DNA from: Euclidia mi
Lineage: Eukaryota; Arthropoda; Insecta; Lepidoptera; Erebidae
NCBI GenBank assembly: GCA_944739405.2
Contig: OX123188.2
Span: 62,329,251 to 62,393,250 of the forward strand
Direction of reading: 5' to 3'
Length of the DNA: 64,000 bases
Part shown: positions 22,516-34,099 of the stretch, one piece after another
Position numbering within the stretch: position 1 is the first letter of the stretch
Layout: each line of letters opens with the position of its first letter
Translations under genes and position numbers: made by a program
Notes under the pieces: model-generated
Told to the model about the DNA's origin: nothing
Database searches by the model: none
Seen by the model: only the letters and a program-made list of their open reading frames with translations

Positions 22516-24420
22516 TCTACCTATCGATGTACGTCACTCTTCTATTATATTTAACTCGACTATTCAATTTCAAAGGTTAGTTACTCTTTACATTTTAATT
22601 CACAAGCTGTATTTCGCCTCCGGTCTTACCGTCGGAGACTTCAAGTTTAGACAAATTTTGTTAGTCGTTTCAGAAGTAATTATATTATAAACTGTATAAA
22701 CATTTGATACTTTTCTTCATTATTTATTATTTCATTTTATTTAACCTTAACACACATAAACATTTTACCCGTCAGATTTAATATACGTGACATATTACTT
22801 TGTACTTTTTTACTTGAACCACAAAGAGGTGTCGAGCAATAATAAAGTTGTAGTTGTATTTGTGTTGTTGTAGTAGTATGTCTTACTGCGGTGCACGAAA
22901 CTATAAAAGCATGACGATGATAAATTGATGAAGTTTTATTTGAAGTTAGAATCCTTTTGATTATAAAAATCTTTTATGAGTAAATTCTTGTTTGTGAACA
23001 TAAACGTAAAGTTACCTTTTTTTTAAATTAATTAATTACGTAGCGAGTCAACGACTTTTGTTTATTTTTGAGGCTGCCTACTTTTACTCGAAAAAGGGGT
23101 AAAGCTAGAGACGAGTCAGTGGCTAAAATGCAGCGGCGCCTTCCAATTACAGAGCGGCAATCATCTCCTCCACCGGCACTCACCGTTGCTTCGCTGACCT
23201 GTCCAAATTCACCTACAAAATATCTATCATACCGTGACCCCTCCAACCCTGCGCGTTGGCCATTTCCTGTATGGAGGCAGAGCTTACTCTTTGCTCGCTA
23301 GGGGTCTGCATTATTTTGCCGTTATGCTATATTCTTACTATTGAATTTTGTGTAATGTGTCGCATCTGTCGGAAATAGCTTTTATCAATTTCTGGTGCCG
23401 TTGAATTGGAAATTACAAATTGATTTACTTTTAAGTTTAAGGAAAATGAGTTTATGCCGAATAAATATTGTTTTGGTGACATGCAATTTTTATAAATAAA
23501 TAATAGCCCAATAACTTGAATGTAAAAACACATATTTTTGGTGTTACTTCAAAGTAGGGGTGAATAAACACAATAAAATAAAAACATAAATAATTATTTA
23601 TTACACTTGTAAATAAGCTCGGAAGTAATTTTTTTATCCGCTTGACCTCTAAGTAGCGCCAATTCGCCGAATTCGCCCGACCGCTCACGTTCTAAAAAAA
23701 ATGGCGCGCCACTGCTTGCCAAATCGGCGCGCTAACATAAACATTTATTATTGATAAGTCGGTAACATGAGTAAGTTGAAGTGATGTTTTTGTGCAACCT
23801 TATGAATGACTCGTTCAAGTCGTATGAATTCTTTGTTGACATTTAGTTTCTAATTTATTATACTTAGCAGCGAACATTGACTATCGTTGAAAAAGACACT
23901 TTGTCTATTTTAAACAGGATTATATTAAAAAGTAAATCGATGACATACATATTTTATGAGTTTTCACTATAGTGGGGTTCTATCTACACCGAATTAAATA
24001 AAAAAAACATGTATCATAGTATAAAAATATTTAATTACGCGCATACGATTAGCACGTAATCAGGGAGCGCGCGAAAACAAAGAGTGCCAATTGACATTAT
24101 TTTTTCGTTCCGGGTTAACGATTCTAAGACTCGCTTCGTATTTTTAGCATGAAGAAATGTTCAATGATTTGAATAGAACAGAGACAAAGGATTTATAACA
24201 TTACGTAATAGAAAGAAACAGTAAATTCAGACCGAGTATAGCGCTGTAACCAAAAAGGGAAAATAATCACTTGTGAGCGGTCTACGGCATGTCGAAAATG
24301 GGATAATATTCACTTGTGCGCGGTCAAGCGGTTATGCGTTAATCTTCCGCATTACCACGATCCCGTAAATTTAAAATTCCCCAGAGATGTAATTACCTCT
24401 CGTAGCTTTCGGACAATTTT
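22516..24420. other. Region without recognised gene
   Basis: AT-rich, except 23,060-23,300, a GC-richer patch of unknown nature. Only short unsupported ORFs are present. Confidence 0.45.
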
Positions 24421-24438
24421 AAGAGTGTGAACGCCCGT

Positions 24439-24470
<32 letters not shown>

Positions 24471-24472
24471 TA
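24439..24472. repeat. A-run followed by (TA)n microsatellite
   Basis: A run of about 15 A is followed by about nine TA units. It could be the tail of an unrecognised retroposon. Confidence 0.8.
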
Positions 24473-24609
24473 AATCTTGTCAGACATTGAGCGACCATAA
24501 GACATACAATGCGGTATCTATACATAACTGACGGACACTCAGATTGCATTAAAACATTTTAAATCCGAATCTTTGACGGTCCCATCAGAAAGGTATCATT
24601 TTGAACGAA

Positions 24610-25743
24610 AAATATTTCATCATCATCATCATATCAGCCAAACGACGTCCACTGCTGGACATAGGCCTCCCCCAAGGTTTTCCACACAGACCGGTCTTGA
24701 GCCGCTCGCATCCAACCGCCTCCCACGATCTTGACGAGATCGTCGGTCCACCTTGCGGGGGGCCTACCTCTGCTGCGTCGTCCGGTACGTAGCCGCCACT
24801 CCAAAACCTTTCTGCCCCAACGGCCATCGGTTCTTCGAGCTATGTGCCCTGCCCACTGCCACTTCAGCTTGGCTAACCGGAGAGCTTTGTCAGCGACTTT
24901 GGTTCTACTGCGGATCTCCTCATTTCTGATTCGATCTCGCAGGGAAACTCCAAGCATAGCTCTCTCCATCGCCCTCTGAGTGACCTTGAGCCTTCTGATA
25001 AGGCCCATAGTGAGCGACCACGTCTCTGATCCGTAAGTCATCACTGGCAACACACACTGGTCAAAGACTTTCGTCTTGAGACACTGCGGGATATCGGACG
25101 AGAAGATATGTCGTAGCTTCACGAACGCTGCCCAACCGAGTTGGATTGACGATTGACCTCCTTCTCGAAGTTGGACCTACCTAATTGGACTACGTGTCCC
25201 AGGTAGATATACTTGTCGATAACTTCAAGCGTAGAGTTCCCAACCTGAATAGGAGGAGGTACAACATGGACGTTCGACATGATTTTCGTCTTGTCCATGT
25301 TCATCTTAAGACCTACTTGTTAGGAGACTCTACAGAGGCCATCGAGCATTGTGCCTAGGTCTTCCATGGTCTCAGCCATGACTACGATATCATCTGCGAA
25401 TCGAAGGTGAGTGTCATTTTCATACAAACACTTCAGCACTTCGATATATCGGTAGTCAATCCGGCACCGTTGGAGGGACTGTAGCACCGCCCAGGTTTCG
25501 ATCGAATCGAAGGCTTTCTCATAGTCCACAAACGCCAAGCATAGGGGCTGGTTATACTCCTCGGACTTCTGTATAATCTGCCGCAGCGTATGTATGTGGT
25601 CTTTGGTACTATAGCCTTTACGGAAACCGGCTTGTTAGGGAGGCTGGAAGTCGTCTAGCTTGCTCTCGAGACGATTCGTGATGACCCTCGAAAACAGCTT
25701 GTAGACGTGGCTCAGAAGTGTGATGGGTCTGTAGTTCTTTCAG
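24610..25743 (-). pseudogene. RTE-clade LINE, 5' truncated
   Basis: On the minus strand from 25,743: NYRPITLLSHVYKLFSR, then AGFRKGYSTKDHI, then LAFVDYEKAFDSIE (catalytic D), HLRFADDIVVMAETMEDL (FADD), MNMDKTKIMSN, YIYLGH, and a C-terminal AGHIARR ... RGRPPARWTDDL block ending near 24,634. The 3' end is the GGCCTATGTCCAGCAG motif and an (ATG)n tail at 24,620-24,632. Between LYEND and HLRFADD about 60 residues including the GVRQGD motif are missing, so there is an internal deletion at about 25,409. Stops at about 25,637, 25,320 and 25,118 add to the damage. The APE domain is lost. Confidence 0.85.
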
Positions 25744-25954
25744 AAAAAGATTTCACTAAGATATAATAAAGCAGTGGCGCTACCACAGTGCGTGTTTTAT
25801 GTACTTGAAGGTAGGTACATTATGGCTGCATATTTACATAGCATTACTCATTAGACTGTTGCGGTAAATTTTATAATGACGTTGCTGGGCGTAAAACAAA
25901 AGAGTCACAATACGCGCTCACACACGCCATTGTTTCTGCTTTTATTGAATTCGA

Positions 25955-27100
25955 TGCTCAAAGACTGCATGGAGGTAATTTGACGCAGGATAAGTGAGGA
26001 CCATATTGCTGTGGTATATGCCGACTTGGTACATCATTGCCTAACCACAAATTACTTTTTATATGAAGGTGAGTACTACCTACAAATTGATGGCGTAGCG
26101 ATGGGCAGCCCGGTAGCTCAAGTGGTAGCCAACATTTCGAGAACCAAGCCATTGCTACTGCCCCATTAAATGTAAAAATTTGGAAACGGTACGTGGACGA
26201 CATTTTCTGTGTTATGAAAGGCGATGAAGAGAATGTTCATCAGTACTTAGCACATTTAAACAGCATCCACAGTAAAATGGATTTTACTTATGAAATCAAA
26301 AAGGATAGAAGAATGGCGTTCCTTGACGTTATAATTGGTGTACGAGATGACGGTTCTCTGAGCCACTCCGTATACAGGAAACCAACGCACACAGATCGCT
26401 ATCTACACGCCGACTCACAGCATCACCCACGTCAACTGAATTCCGTTATAACGTCGCTTACCGACCGGGCATACAACTTGTGTGACGAGGAAGATTTAGA
26501 TAAGGAACTTTCACATATAAGCGACGTTCTACACAAGAACGGGTACAGTAGGCGAATCAGACCACCCAGACATACTAAAAAACACCTGGACTTCAAGGTT
26601 GAACGACACCCAGCGTACTTGCCGTACGTCAAAGGAGTGACAGATTAGGTCGCCAATATCCTTAAGAAGGTCTCAGTTACAACTATCTTCACTCCTTTTA
26701 AGAAACTGTCGCAATATATAAGATCGCCGAAAGACAGTCTTCCCTTAAAAAAGCCAGGTGTATACAAAATTGACTGCAGCTGTGGGAGTTCACATATAGG
26801 ACAGACTAAACGCACCATCTCTTGCCGGATAAAGGAACACATAAGGGCAGTAAAAAATAATGAACTACACAAGTCAGCCATAGCTCAATATCTCTTAGAC
26901 TCGAGTACCGACCACTGGATTGAGTTACAGAACCCTCAGGTGCTTTCGACAGAACGCCACTACATACCCCGAATGGTTAGGGAAGCTATTAAAATTAAAA
27001 AGTTCTGAAATTTCAATAGAGAGGATGGGTTTCAACTGTCGAGTATCTGGCATCCAGTGGTACGTCTATGTAAAACCGTGAAAATAAAAAAGTCAAATCG
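25955..27100 (+). pseudogene. Penelope-like element: RT C-half and GIY-YIG
   Basis: The copy starts inside RT with YYLQIDGVAMGSPVAQVV at about 26,070, is frameshifted at about 26,130, and continues with KIWKRYVDDIFCVMKGD, where the YVDD catalytic box is intact. It runs through AFLDVIIGVRDDGS and KPTHTDRYLHADSQHHP to GVTD, where TAG at 26,646-26,648 stops the frame. The endonuclease follows as GVYKIDCSCGSSHIGQTKR, with H replacing the second tyrosine of GIY-YIG, then a TGA near 27,006 and NFNREDGF. The orientation is opposite to the copy at 20-22 kb. Confidence 0.85.
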
Positions 27101-27109
27101 CGAGCTGAC

Positions 27110-27330
27110 GTAGTGAGTGTAGTATGTCGTGATGGGGTACAGTGCGATAGTGAAAACAGTGGCAGTGGTGTTGTACGCAAAAAACGAGTAAGAAAGCGGG
27201 TAGACCGTTATACTTGCTCGTAACATTCATCCACCCACAATACCCTCAGTACACCCGAGAACATGGCGCTTGCAACAGTGCAGAAATATCGGTTACTCCA
27301 AACAAAGGTACGTGGTATAAATCCCGAGAG
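27110..27330 (+). other. Possible 5' exon with donor site (weak)
   Basis: Downstream of the Penelope coding end, ATG at 27,263 sits in the context GAACATGG and opens MALATVQKYRLLQTK, followed at 27,308 by AAAG/GTACGTGG, a donor-like junction. The region is somewhat GC-richer than the surroundings. It could be a first coding exon of a host gene or simply Penelope 3' UTR. There is no downstream exon to confirm it. Confidence 0.2.
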
Positions 27331-27716
27331 ATAATTTAAAATAAGTTTAAATGACCACGATAGTTTAAATTCCTTTAAAATATTCATTACAATATGAGCT
27401 ACTAATAAACAGAGCTTTTTGTGAACCTCTGCAACTACGTTAATTAATTATAGTGAGAAGAGCAGGTCACGTGACATCATTAGTTCAATAGGTGGCACTG
27501 AACTTGACGACCTCGCCGCAAGTGCAATTCAATATAATTTTATTGTGTCAATGATGTCTTAAATGAAAATTCGAAGTAAGTGAGGCGACTCGTTTTTACA
27601 TTAGGTAATTCTTTTTAGCATCAAAAATATTTTCTTTATGCAAATGTGTACCTAAGTACTTTAATCGAATATGAGAGCTTTTTCAGTTAATATTTATTAA
27701 CGTTAGACTGGAAGTA

Positions 27717-28119
27717 CATACATACATACATAACGTCACGCCTTTTGTCCCCGAAGGGGTAGGCAGAGGTGTATTTCTACACCCACTTTTCGCCAGATAT
27801 ACTTTAGTCCCACGTAATAAGGGGCGAGCCTATTGCCGTACCGGGCACATTTCCGGACTCCGTGCTGCTACTGAGAGTTTCGTGAGAGAAAAACCCAATA
27901 ACACTGCCCGACCCAGGAATCGAACCCGGGACCTCCCGATCCCACGTGCACATTTATGCCGCGAGACCAACGAGGCAGTCGTATAGGGTTTGATGTCGAG
28001 TTTTCCGTCTCTACGCAAATATGGTATTTGCATCGTGCTATCCCTTAGTCGTCTCTTACGACACCCACGGGAAGATAGGGGGTGGTGACACTTGTGTTCA
28101 ATGCCGTCAACCACACGGC
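27717..28119 (-). mobile_element. Full-length tRNA-type SINE, about 400 bp
   Basis: It is flanked by the 12-bp duplication AGACTGGAAGTA at 27,705-27,716 and 28,120-28,131. On the minus strand it starts with GCCGTGTGGTTGACGGCATT and GTGGGTGTCGTAAGAG, a head module also found in the 50.0-kb SINE. A tRNA-like part follows (TTGGTCTCGCGG as box A region, GGTTCGATTCC as box B), then the body with GGCAATAGGCTCGCC and CCTACCCCTTCGGGGAC, and a TATG repeat tail. Transcription by Pol III from the internal boxes is expected. Confidence 0.8.
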
Positions 28120-28251
28120 AGACTGGAAGTATACCTACATAATACGCTTGGAAAATCCAGAGATTTGTTTATTTTTCTAACTGGACAGTCCAAAAGATTT
28201 TTCTACTCTCAACCTGGTTTGACCACTAACAATTTTACGTTTTGCTGGTGC

Positions 28252-28311
28252 AACTTTAACGGTTTAGGCAACGCACGCGAAGACGCGTGCGTTGCCTAAA
28301 CCGTTAAAGTT
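28252..28311. repeat. Perfect 28-bp inverted repeat with 4-base loop
   Basis: 28,252-28,279 is exactly complementary to 28,284-28,311, with an AAGA loop. The arms start AACTTTAACGGTTTAGG and are GC-rich near the loop (ACGCACGCG). No mismatch was found. It lies 30 bases before the 111-bp tandem array. Confidence 0.9.
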
Positions 28312-28341
28312 ACTTGAAGATAATGTAAGGTGATATTTCTT

Positions 28342-29030
28342 ATCATAAAAGGCTCACTATGAAAAATCCAAGATGGCCGCCGCCACAAAATGGCGGATTC
28401 AAATTTTTCCACAAATACCTCAATATGGGTATCAAATGAAAGGACTTGATTCGTAGAATAGAGCTCACTATGAAAAATCTAAGATGGCTGTCGCAGCAAA
28501 ATGGCTGATTACACATTTGCCACAAATACCTCAATATGGGTATCGAATGAAAGTTCTTCCTTGGTAGAATAGGGCTCATTATGAAAAATTCAAGATGGCT
28601 AACGCCACAAAATGGATGATTACATATTTTCCACAAATACCTCAATATGGGTATCAAATGAAAGAGCTTGATTGGTAGAATAGACCTGACTATGAAAAAT
28701 CCAAGATGGCCGCCGCCACAAAATGGCGGATTACTTGTTTTTCACAAATACCTCAATATGGGTATCAAATGAAAGGGCTTGATTGGTAGAATACACCTCA
28801 CTATGAAAAATCCAAGATGGCCGCCGCCACTAAATGGCGGATTATTTATTTTTCACACATACATCATTATGGGTATCAAATGTAAGGGCTTGATTCGTAG
28901 AAGAGAGCTCACTATGAAAAATCCATGATGGCCGCCGCCACAAAATGGCGGCTTACCTATTTTCCACGAATACCTCAATATGGGTATCGAATGACAGGGT
29001 TTGATTGGTAGAAAAGGGCTAACTATGAGA
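28342..29030. repeat. 111-bp minisatellite, six units
   Basis: The motif CTCACTATGAAAAATCC and its variants recurs at about 28,353, 28,464, 28,575, 28,686, 28,797, 28,908 and 29,018, an exact 111-base spacing. Each unit carries AAGATGGCCGCCGCCAC, AAAATGGCGGATTA and TATGGGTATCAAATGAAAG. Because 111 is divisible by three, a minus-strand frame stays open for 104 codons, but this appears incidental. Such arrays often sit inside non-autonomous Helitrons. Confidence 0.9.
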
Positions 29031-29130
29031 AAAGAATGAGAAGTATCAACTAACAAGAAAATTAAAATCTTGAAAATAAAATAAACTAAAAAAACATTTA
29101 TTTTAATTTTGGGCGTAGCGTATCGAAGAA

Positions 29131-29172
29131 TATAATAATAAAAATATCGGCGAAGCCGCGGGCGAAACCTAG
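29131..29172 (+). mobile_element. Helitron-type 3' terminus
   Basis: CGGCGAAGCCG forms a short hairpin and is followed by CGGGCGAAACCTAG and T, matching the Helitron end pattern (hairpin, then CTAG, then T). It lies about 100 bases after the 111-bp array, which may be the body of the same element. No 5' end was fixed. Confidence 0.5.
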
Positions 29173-29776
29173 TATGTTATAACGTTATGTTCTAATAATA
29201 AGTTTTCCACATTTTTTTACTTTGACTCTTAGCTAAAATCATTATTATTGATATAAATTGTTCCAGATTTGTAAAACCGTACTCGTGTTACTAAAACACA
29301 GAAAGCACAAGTGTAGAAACAGGTAGAACTTAAGCTGTAGAAGCAGGTATGTACAAATAATACGGCCATTTTCAGTACTCGATCCAAACATGGATTTTGA
29401 GATTCGAAGATTCGTGTTTGACATATTTTGTATGGATCTTATGTCAAAAACGAATCTAAAATCTACAGATCTATCTAAAGATCGAATAGCTACATATGTG
29501 TTGAAAGCAAAATATATTTGCAGGTAGGTCTGTTGATGTGCCATATATTTCGCAAACGGCAAGCATGAGCGGGATCATTATGCGGTTTTGTGGTGCTACT
29601 AGCGGTGCAGATCGACACTCGTTGTCCCGACCGCTCCGCCCTTGGCTCATTAGCTACACCGCGGACCGACAGCCAAGAACATTTGACGTTGTACACTCAC
29701 CAAGTAAAGCGTTAAAATGCGACCTTTGTACTTTGTAAAAATAAATAGCCGCAAATCATCCGTGTAATTCCGACAA
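29173..29776. other. Unassigned region
   Basis: AT-rich with a GC-richer patch at 29,560-29,690. No recognised coding sequence or repeat. Confidence 0.4.
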
Positions 29777-29785
29777 ATAGGGACC

Positions 29786-30016
29786 TCATCATCAGCCTTT
29801 AACAGTCCACTGCTGGACTAGGCCTCTCCTTTGAAAGGAGGAATTGGCCTACTATGCCACGCTGGCCAAACGGGTTGGTATAGGGTTTGTATCAAGTTTT
29901 CCTTCTCTTACAGTGTTGTTCTCTGCATAATATGCTCCCTCTATCGGCTCTTACGACACCCATGGGATGATATGGGGTGGTGACATACCGTATTCTTAAT
30001 CCGTCACCACACGGAC
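29786..30016 (-). mobile_element. SINE with RTE-like tail, 231 bp
   Basis: It is flanked by ATAGGGACC at 29,777-29,785 and 30,017-30,025. On the minus strand the head is GTGTGGTGACGGATTAAG, followed by GGGTGTCGTAAGAG and CCAGCGTGGCATAGTAGG, and the tail is AGTCCAGCAGTGGACTGTT with GCTGATGATG. It is near-identical in layout to 50,029-50,262. The tail resembles that of the RTE LINE, which would supply its reverse transcription. Confidence 0.85.
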
Positions 30017-30510
30017 ATAGGGACCATTCAATATAATTCTGTTCAATACGATGCTTCGATTGTAACTTCTGATCTGGTACAAGGGATTAATAAAATTGTT
30101 AACTTTCATTCTAAGGGATGGCGCACTAGAAATTGAAATAGTGAATACCTTGAATTGATCGTAAACATAAATGCGCTGAAATGAGTGCTTTCTCGCTACT
30201 AGTTATGCTTTCTGCCCATCAACCTCGTCTCTAAGCCGGATTACATATGGATTCATTTGAAGAATACTTGCCTTATTGATGTTGTTTTCCAGGCAGTCCT
30301 TATTGTAAAAATGTTGTATAAATGGTGCGTGGTCTCTGGTTTTGAGAAAACAGGTATGATAGCGTCGTCTGTCACGAACAATAATAGAATATTTTTCTTG
30401 GAAGTGAGCACTCATTCGTGCCGAATTTTCTTATGATCAACTTATGCTTTCAGGATTATTGACAAATAAAAGATGGATATGCTTAAGGTTTTGTTCAGAT
30501 AAAATACAAT

Positions 30511-30764
30511 AGGGTTGTTTCCAACTAGTCAAATCAAGCACTTTTCATGAAATGTCAAAAACGACATTTTCTACGGCGTTTGTATGAAATAAGACCTAAT
30601 GACGTCATAGTTTTTTGCTGTCAAATAGAATACTTATTATCAATAAATTGTCGATAAAAATGTTAAATAAAGTTTTCACATTAATTGATGAATGAAACTA
30701 CTATTAATTTGACATATTTCACTGGATAAAGATACTTGTATTATTTATTTCACTTGCAGGAAAC
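30511..30764 (+). repeat. MITE-like dispersed repeat, copy 1
   Basis: The 254-base stretch from AGGGTTGTTTCCAACTAGTC to CACTTGCAGGAAAC is the reverse complement of 48,031-48,285, with scattered differences. It is AT-rich and noncoding. No long terminal inverted repeat is evident, and the target duplication was not resolved. Confidence 0.75.
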
Positions 30765-31346
30765 TTCCCTATTAAGGCACACATCGCGAGTCTAATACAT
30801 CCAAATGAAAAGCTGCTCTTAATGTTAACTATGAAATCTTCAAACTATAGAGATAGTTTAGATTTCGGTCGACGGTCTCTGCATCCTACTTTTTCCTCAC
30901 CTGTTTTATGGGTCATCTAAAATGATAATTCTAGCTCACAATGGCTGTTTTCTTTTTGCGGCGATGTCAATAAAATACCTTAAAGTCGCAGCAGTAAGAA
31001 GGGTAGGTGTCAATAGGTGACTTGCGGTTGACGCAACGACGCTCTCTTTCACAGAACGAAATGCAAACGTAACAACAATAACGTAAAATAAGTAAACTGC
31101 TACATATATTTATAGACAAAGTCTAGATCTCAAAAATAAAAAGCAGCATCTGTCTAAAAAGGCACCTAGAGATTGCCATGCAATATCGGATATTCAAACA
31201 TAAACTATGCAAGAACTGTCGGGTTCAAACGTAGAGTGAAAATGATTCCATCGTTTTGGGAAATAGCGCCTTCTTCAACTCGTTGGCTTCCAGATAAACA
31301 TACTTATATATTGTTATATAATAGTTAAACACTCATATCATAAAGA

Positions 31347-33142
31347 CCTATTTAGCGCCGCCGTACTCGCTTGAGTACAGTAAGTTCTTGTAACATAAGT
31401 TTTAAATTTAAACAGTTATATCAGTTTTGGAGTGTAATTATACATGTCAAGAGATTACTTTAAAAAATATTAATATCTTGTGAGGCTAGATTTAAAATTG
31501 TGTCGACGTGAGCATCACATATCAACGCAACAGCATGCTACTGCGGGTAAGTGTATATTATCACTGTTTACAATAAGCGAATGTCATTTCCAAGTTATTC
31601 AACTTAAATATATCTGTCTAGTATTATTAATTTTATAAAATAATTAACATTGAGTAAGTAATTTGTATGAATTAGTAACTATTTTTTAAGCAAACATTGG
31701 TGTACGCGGCCAAGTACAGCGGCAACATACATATAAGAAAAACCTTTATTTTTGTTTCAGTTTCCTAACAATGTCTTCAAAACGTTTTACGTCTGTAAAC
31801 TGCTACGAGGGGTTGGAGGAAGCTGTTCAAGCTATTTTTGAAGACAGTGACTCTGATGCTGATTAACGATGTAGCCATCATACCACCACCTCCTAGTGTT
31901 GTGACGGATGAAGAAGAAGGAGCTGATGAAGATTTGGTGGCTGCTTTGCTACCTCAAGATGTTCCCGGGAATATTGAAGTGTTTGTACCCAATAATTATA
32001 ACAGTGATGATGACAGCTCTAACGATGAATCATTGGCCACAAAACTACTTTGACGTGATCAACAGGAGAAACAGCACCTAAAGAAATGTCCGAGATAAAA
32101 CAATGAAAATAAACTGTCAAAGTGACACTCTGAATTGTATCCCGATATTCGAAAAACTGTTTGATGAGGATGTCATTGAGCTTATTATTGCCAATACAAT
32201 TTTATACGCAAAACAAAATAACAGGCACTCATTCCAGTTGGACGCAAATGAACTGAAAACGTTTATTGGTATTTTGGTATTGTCTGGATATTACAAACTG
32301 CCTCGGGAGACTTTATATTGGTCTTTAGACGAAGACGTGGTATTCCCTTTGTTTTGAAAACTATGACAAGACAAAGATTCTGCGACATAAAAATAAATCT
32401 TCGTTTGACCAATAATGACCAAGCAATGTCCACAAGCGATAAAATGTTCCAAGTAAAACCTCGCGGAAAGATAACAGTGTTTGTACAATGGTAACAATTA
32501 CGACACGATTCAGCCATTAGGCGTGCTAAAGAGGTGGTGCCCTATAAAGGCCGCGAAAAAGTCGATGTTGGCATTCCTCGTTTATTCCAAAACTATTATA
32601 AAGGAATGGGTGGATTAGACGAACTTGACCAATCCATATCACTTTACAGGATTGCAATTCACGGCAAAAAGTGGTGACACGTGGACATGGCCATAGCGAA
32701 TTCCTGGCTTTTGCATTTTTTTAGCCATACTGATCGTATGGACCAGTTGTTGTTTAGCCGTAATCTTGCCAGGCATTATTTACGTCAAACAACTCAAAGT
32801 AAAAGCCGCCATTCATCATCAACATTATCAGGACTAGCATTGAGGGGCTCAGGACACTATCCTCAACGAATAGAAAAACAATTGCGTTGTGTGATTTGTC
32901 ATGCCAGAGTGCGGTAGTAATGTAAAACTTGCCTGAAAACATTCTGCGTAGAAAAAGAATGTTTCGAAATTTTTCACCGCTAAGTGGCCGCTGTACTCAC
33001 GCGAGTAGACTCCTCTAAAACTTTTCAAAATATAAAATCATTACCTTTTTCTTTCATTTGTATTTAATTGTATCACCAATAATTAGAAAATAACTGATTT
33101 GAGTAAAATATGCTGCAAAGTTTCATTTTGGCGCTTAATGGG
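31347..33142 (+). mobile_element. piggyBac-like transposon remnant
   Basis: The right end is CCCATTAAGCGCC (complement of 33,130-33,142), followed by TTAA at 33,143-33,146, the piggyBac target. The left end CCTATTTAGCGCC at 31,347-31,359 matches 11 of 13 bases; its TTAA is lost. Subterminal palindromes occur at both ends: GTACTCGCTTGAGTAC at 31,362-31,377 and GTACTCACGCGAGTAG at 32,993-33,008. The interior holds a broken transposase. Confidence 0.75.
31771..32983 (+). pseudogene. piggyBac transposase, internally deleted
   Basis: The start MSSKRFTSVNCYEGL follows a TTTGTTTCAG acceptor-like site. An acidic N-terminal domain (SDSD, then DDDSSNDES after a frameshift) precedes FDEDVIELIIANTILYA, ELKTFIGILVLSGYYKLP and DKMFQVKPRG, the early DDE_Tnp_1_7 blocks. 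The central catalytic region is largely missing near 32,490-32,560. MGGLDELDQSISLYRIAI and GKKWWHVDMAIANSW follow, then a cysteine-rich C-terminus (CVICH, CKTC, CVEKEC). Several frameshifts and stops are present. Typical length is near 600 residues; about 400 remain. Confidence 0.85.
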
Positions 33143-33384
33143 TTAATTATACTCAAACGCAACCATTGCTCGCTCTCATAACACAACGCTTTATCCTGGG
33201 TGGGAAAAGAAATCTTACCGGTTTAGCAGTCAGGGCCATTCTAGTGATTAGGGACACTGAATGCTACTGCCCTGACCAACATAATATTCTACTACAATCA
33301 CACAACAACAGCTAATTCCAATCTAAGCAGACGCTTGTACTATCGGTACTAGACAATGGATAAACATACTTATATACTTATTTT

Positions 33385-33425
33385 TTTAATTAATAATGAT
33401 AATAATAATTCTTTATTGTAACAAC
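33385..33425. repeat. AT-rich trinucleotide tract
   Basis: AATGATAATAATAATTCTTT resembles, on the minus strand, the AATAAAGAATTATTATT tail of lepidopteran retroposons. No body was recognised. Confidence 0.35.
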
Positions 33426-33589
33426 AAGGTGATTACAAATGTACGTAGTCCTGACTTCCAAACTAGCGTGAGCTGTATGTTGAGAGTCAGTTCCTTCCCA
33501 AAAACAAGTGAAACTTAATACATACTCGTAGTTACAATATGTTTAGTAGATACATAGTTCTAGTTGAATTTAATATAACAATAACAGTA

Positions 33590-33710
33590 TTCAGTGTGTG
33601 TTTGTGTGTGTGTGTGTGTGTTGTGTGTGCGCGCGTGTGTGTGTGCGTGCATGGGTGTGCGTGTGTGTGGGCCTGTGTGTGCGTGTGTGTGTGTTTACGA
33701 ATGTGTGTAT
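33590..33710. repeat. GT-rich microsatellite
   Basis: An interrupted (GT)n tract with GC inserts. It makes the 92-codon plus-strand frame here an artefact. Confidence 0.9.
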
Positions 33711-34099
33711 GCTTGCCTTTATGCTTCAGTGTACATTCTCCTAGAGGAGGAGTAGCATTTGCGTTTAGTTTACGATTTGTAATAGGTCTTCCACATCACC
33801 ATATTCCATGTCTTTAAGCCATAATTTAATAAAGTATTTTATTTTGTAGTTTGATAAATTTTTCGTTTTATAAATTAAGTTAAGTTTATTATACAACATG
33901 TAACATATTTAAATGCACTTCCTGAAAGTAGTTTGTTCAGAATCGGCCACTGAATCCATTACTGTCATTTTTTATATTGTTTCTTTTTGTTCTAAAATAA
34001 TAAAAATAACGTAAATTATAGTCACTCGTTTGTTTTAAAAGTTGAAATATACGGAAATAAACCTTAAGTCAAAGCAGAACGCCTTCTTTTAAAATCGAT

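Noticed and set aside
28343..28657. 104-residue minus-strand open frame in the 111-bp array
   Set aside because: The period is a multiple of three, so the frame stays open automatically; composition follows the repeat and no domain is visible.
28342..29030. CRISPR-like array
   Set aside because: The units are contiguous 111-bp tandem repeats without spacers, in a eukaryotic context.
33539..33817. 92-residue plus-strand frame rich in V and C
   Set aside because: It is the translation of a GT/GC microsatellite.
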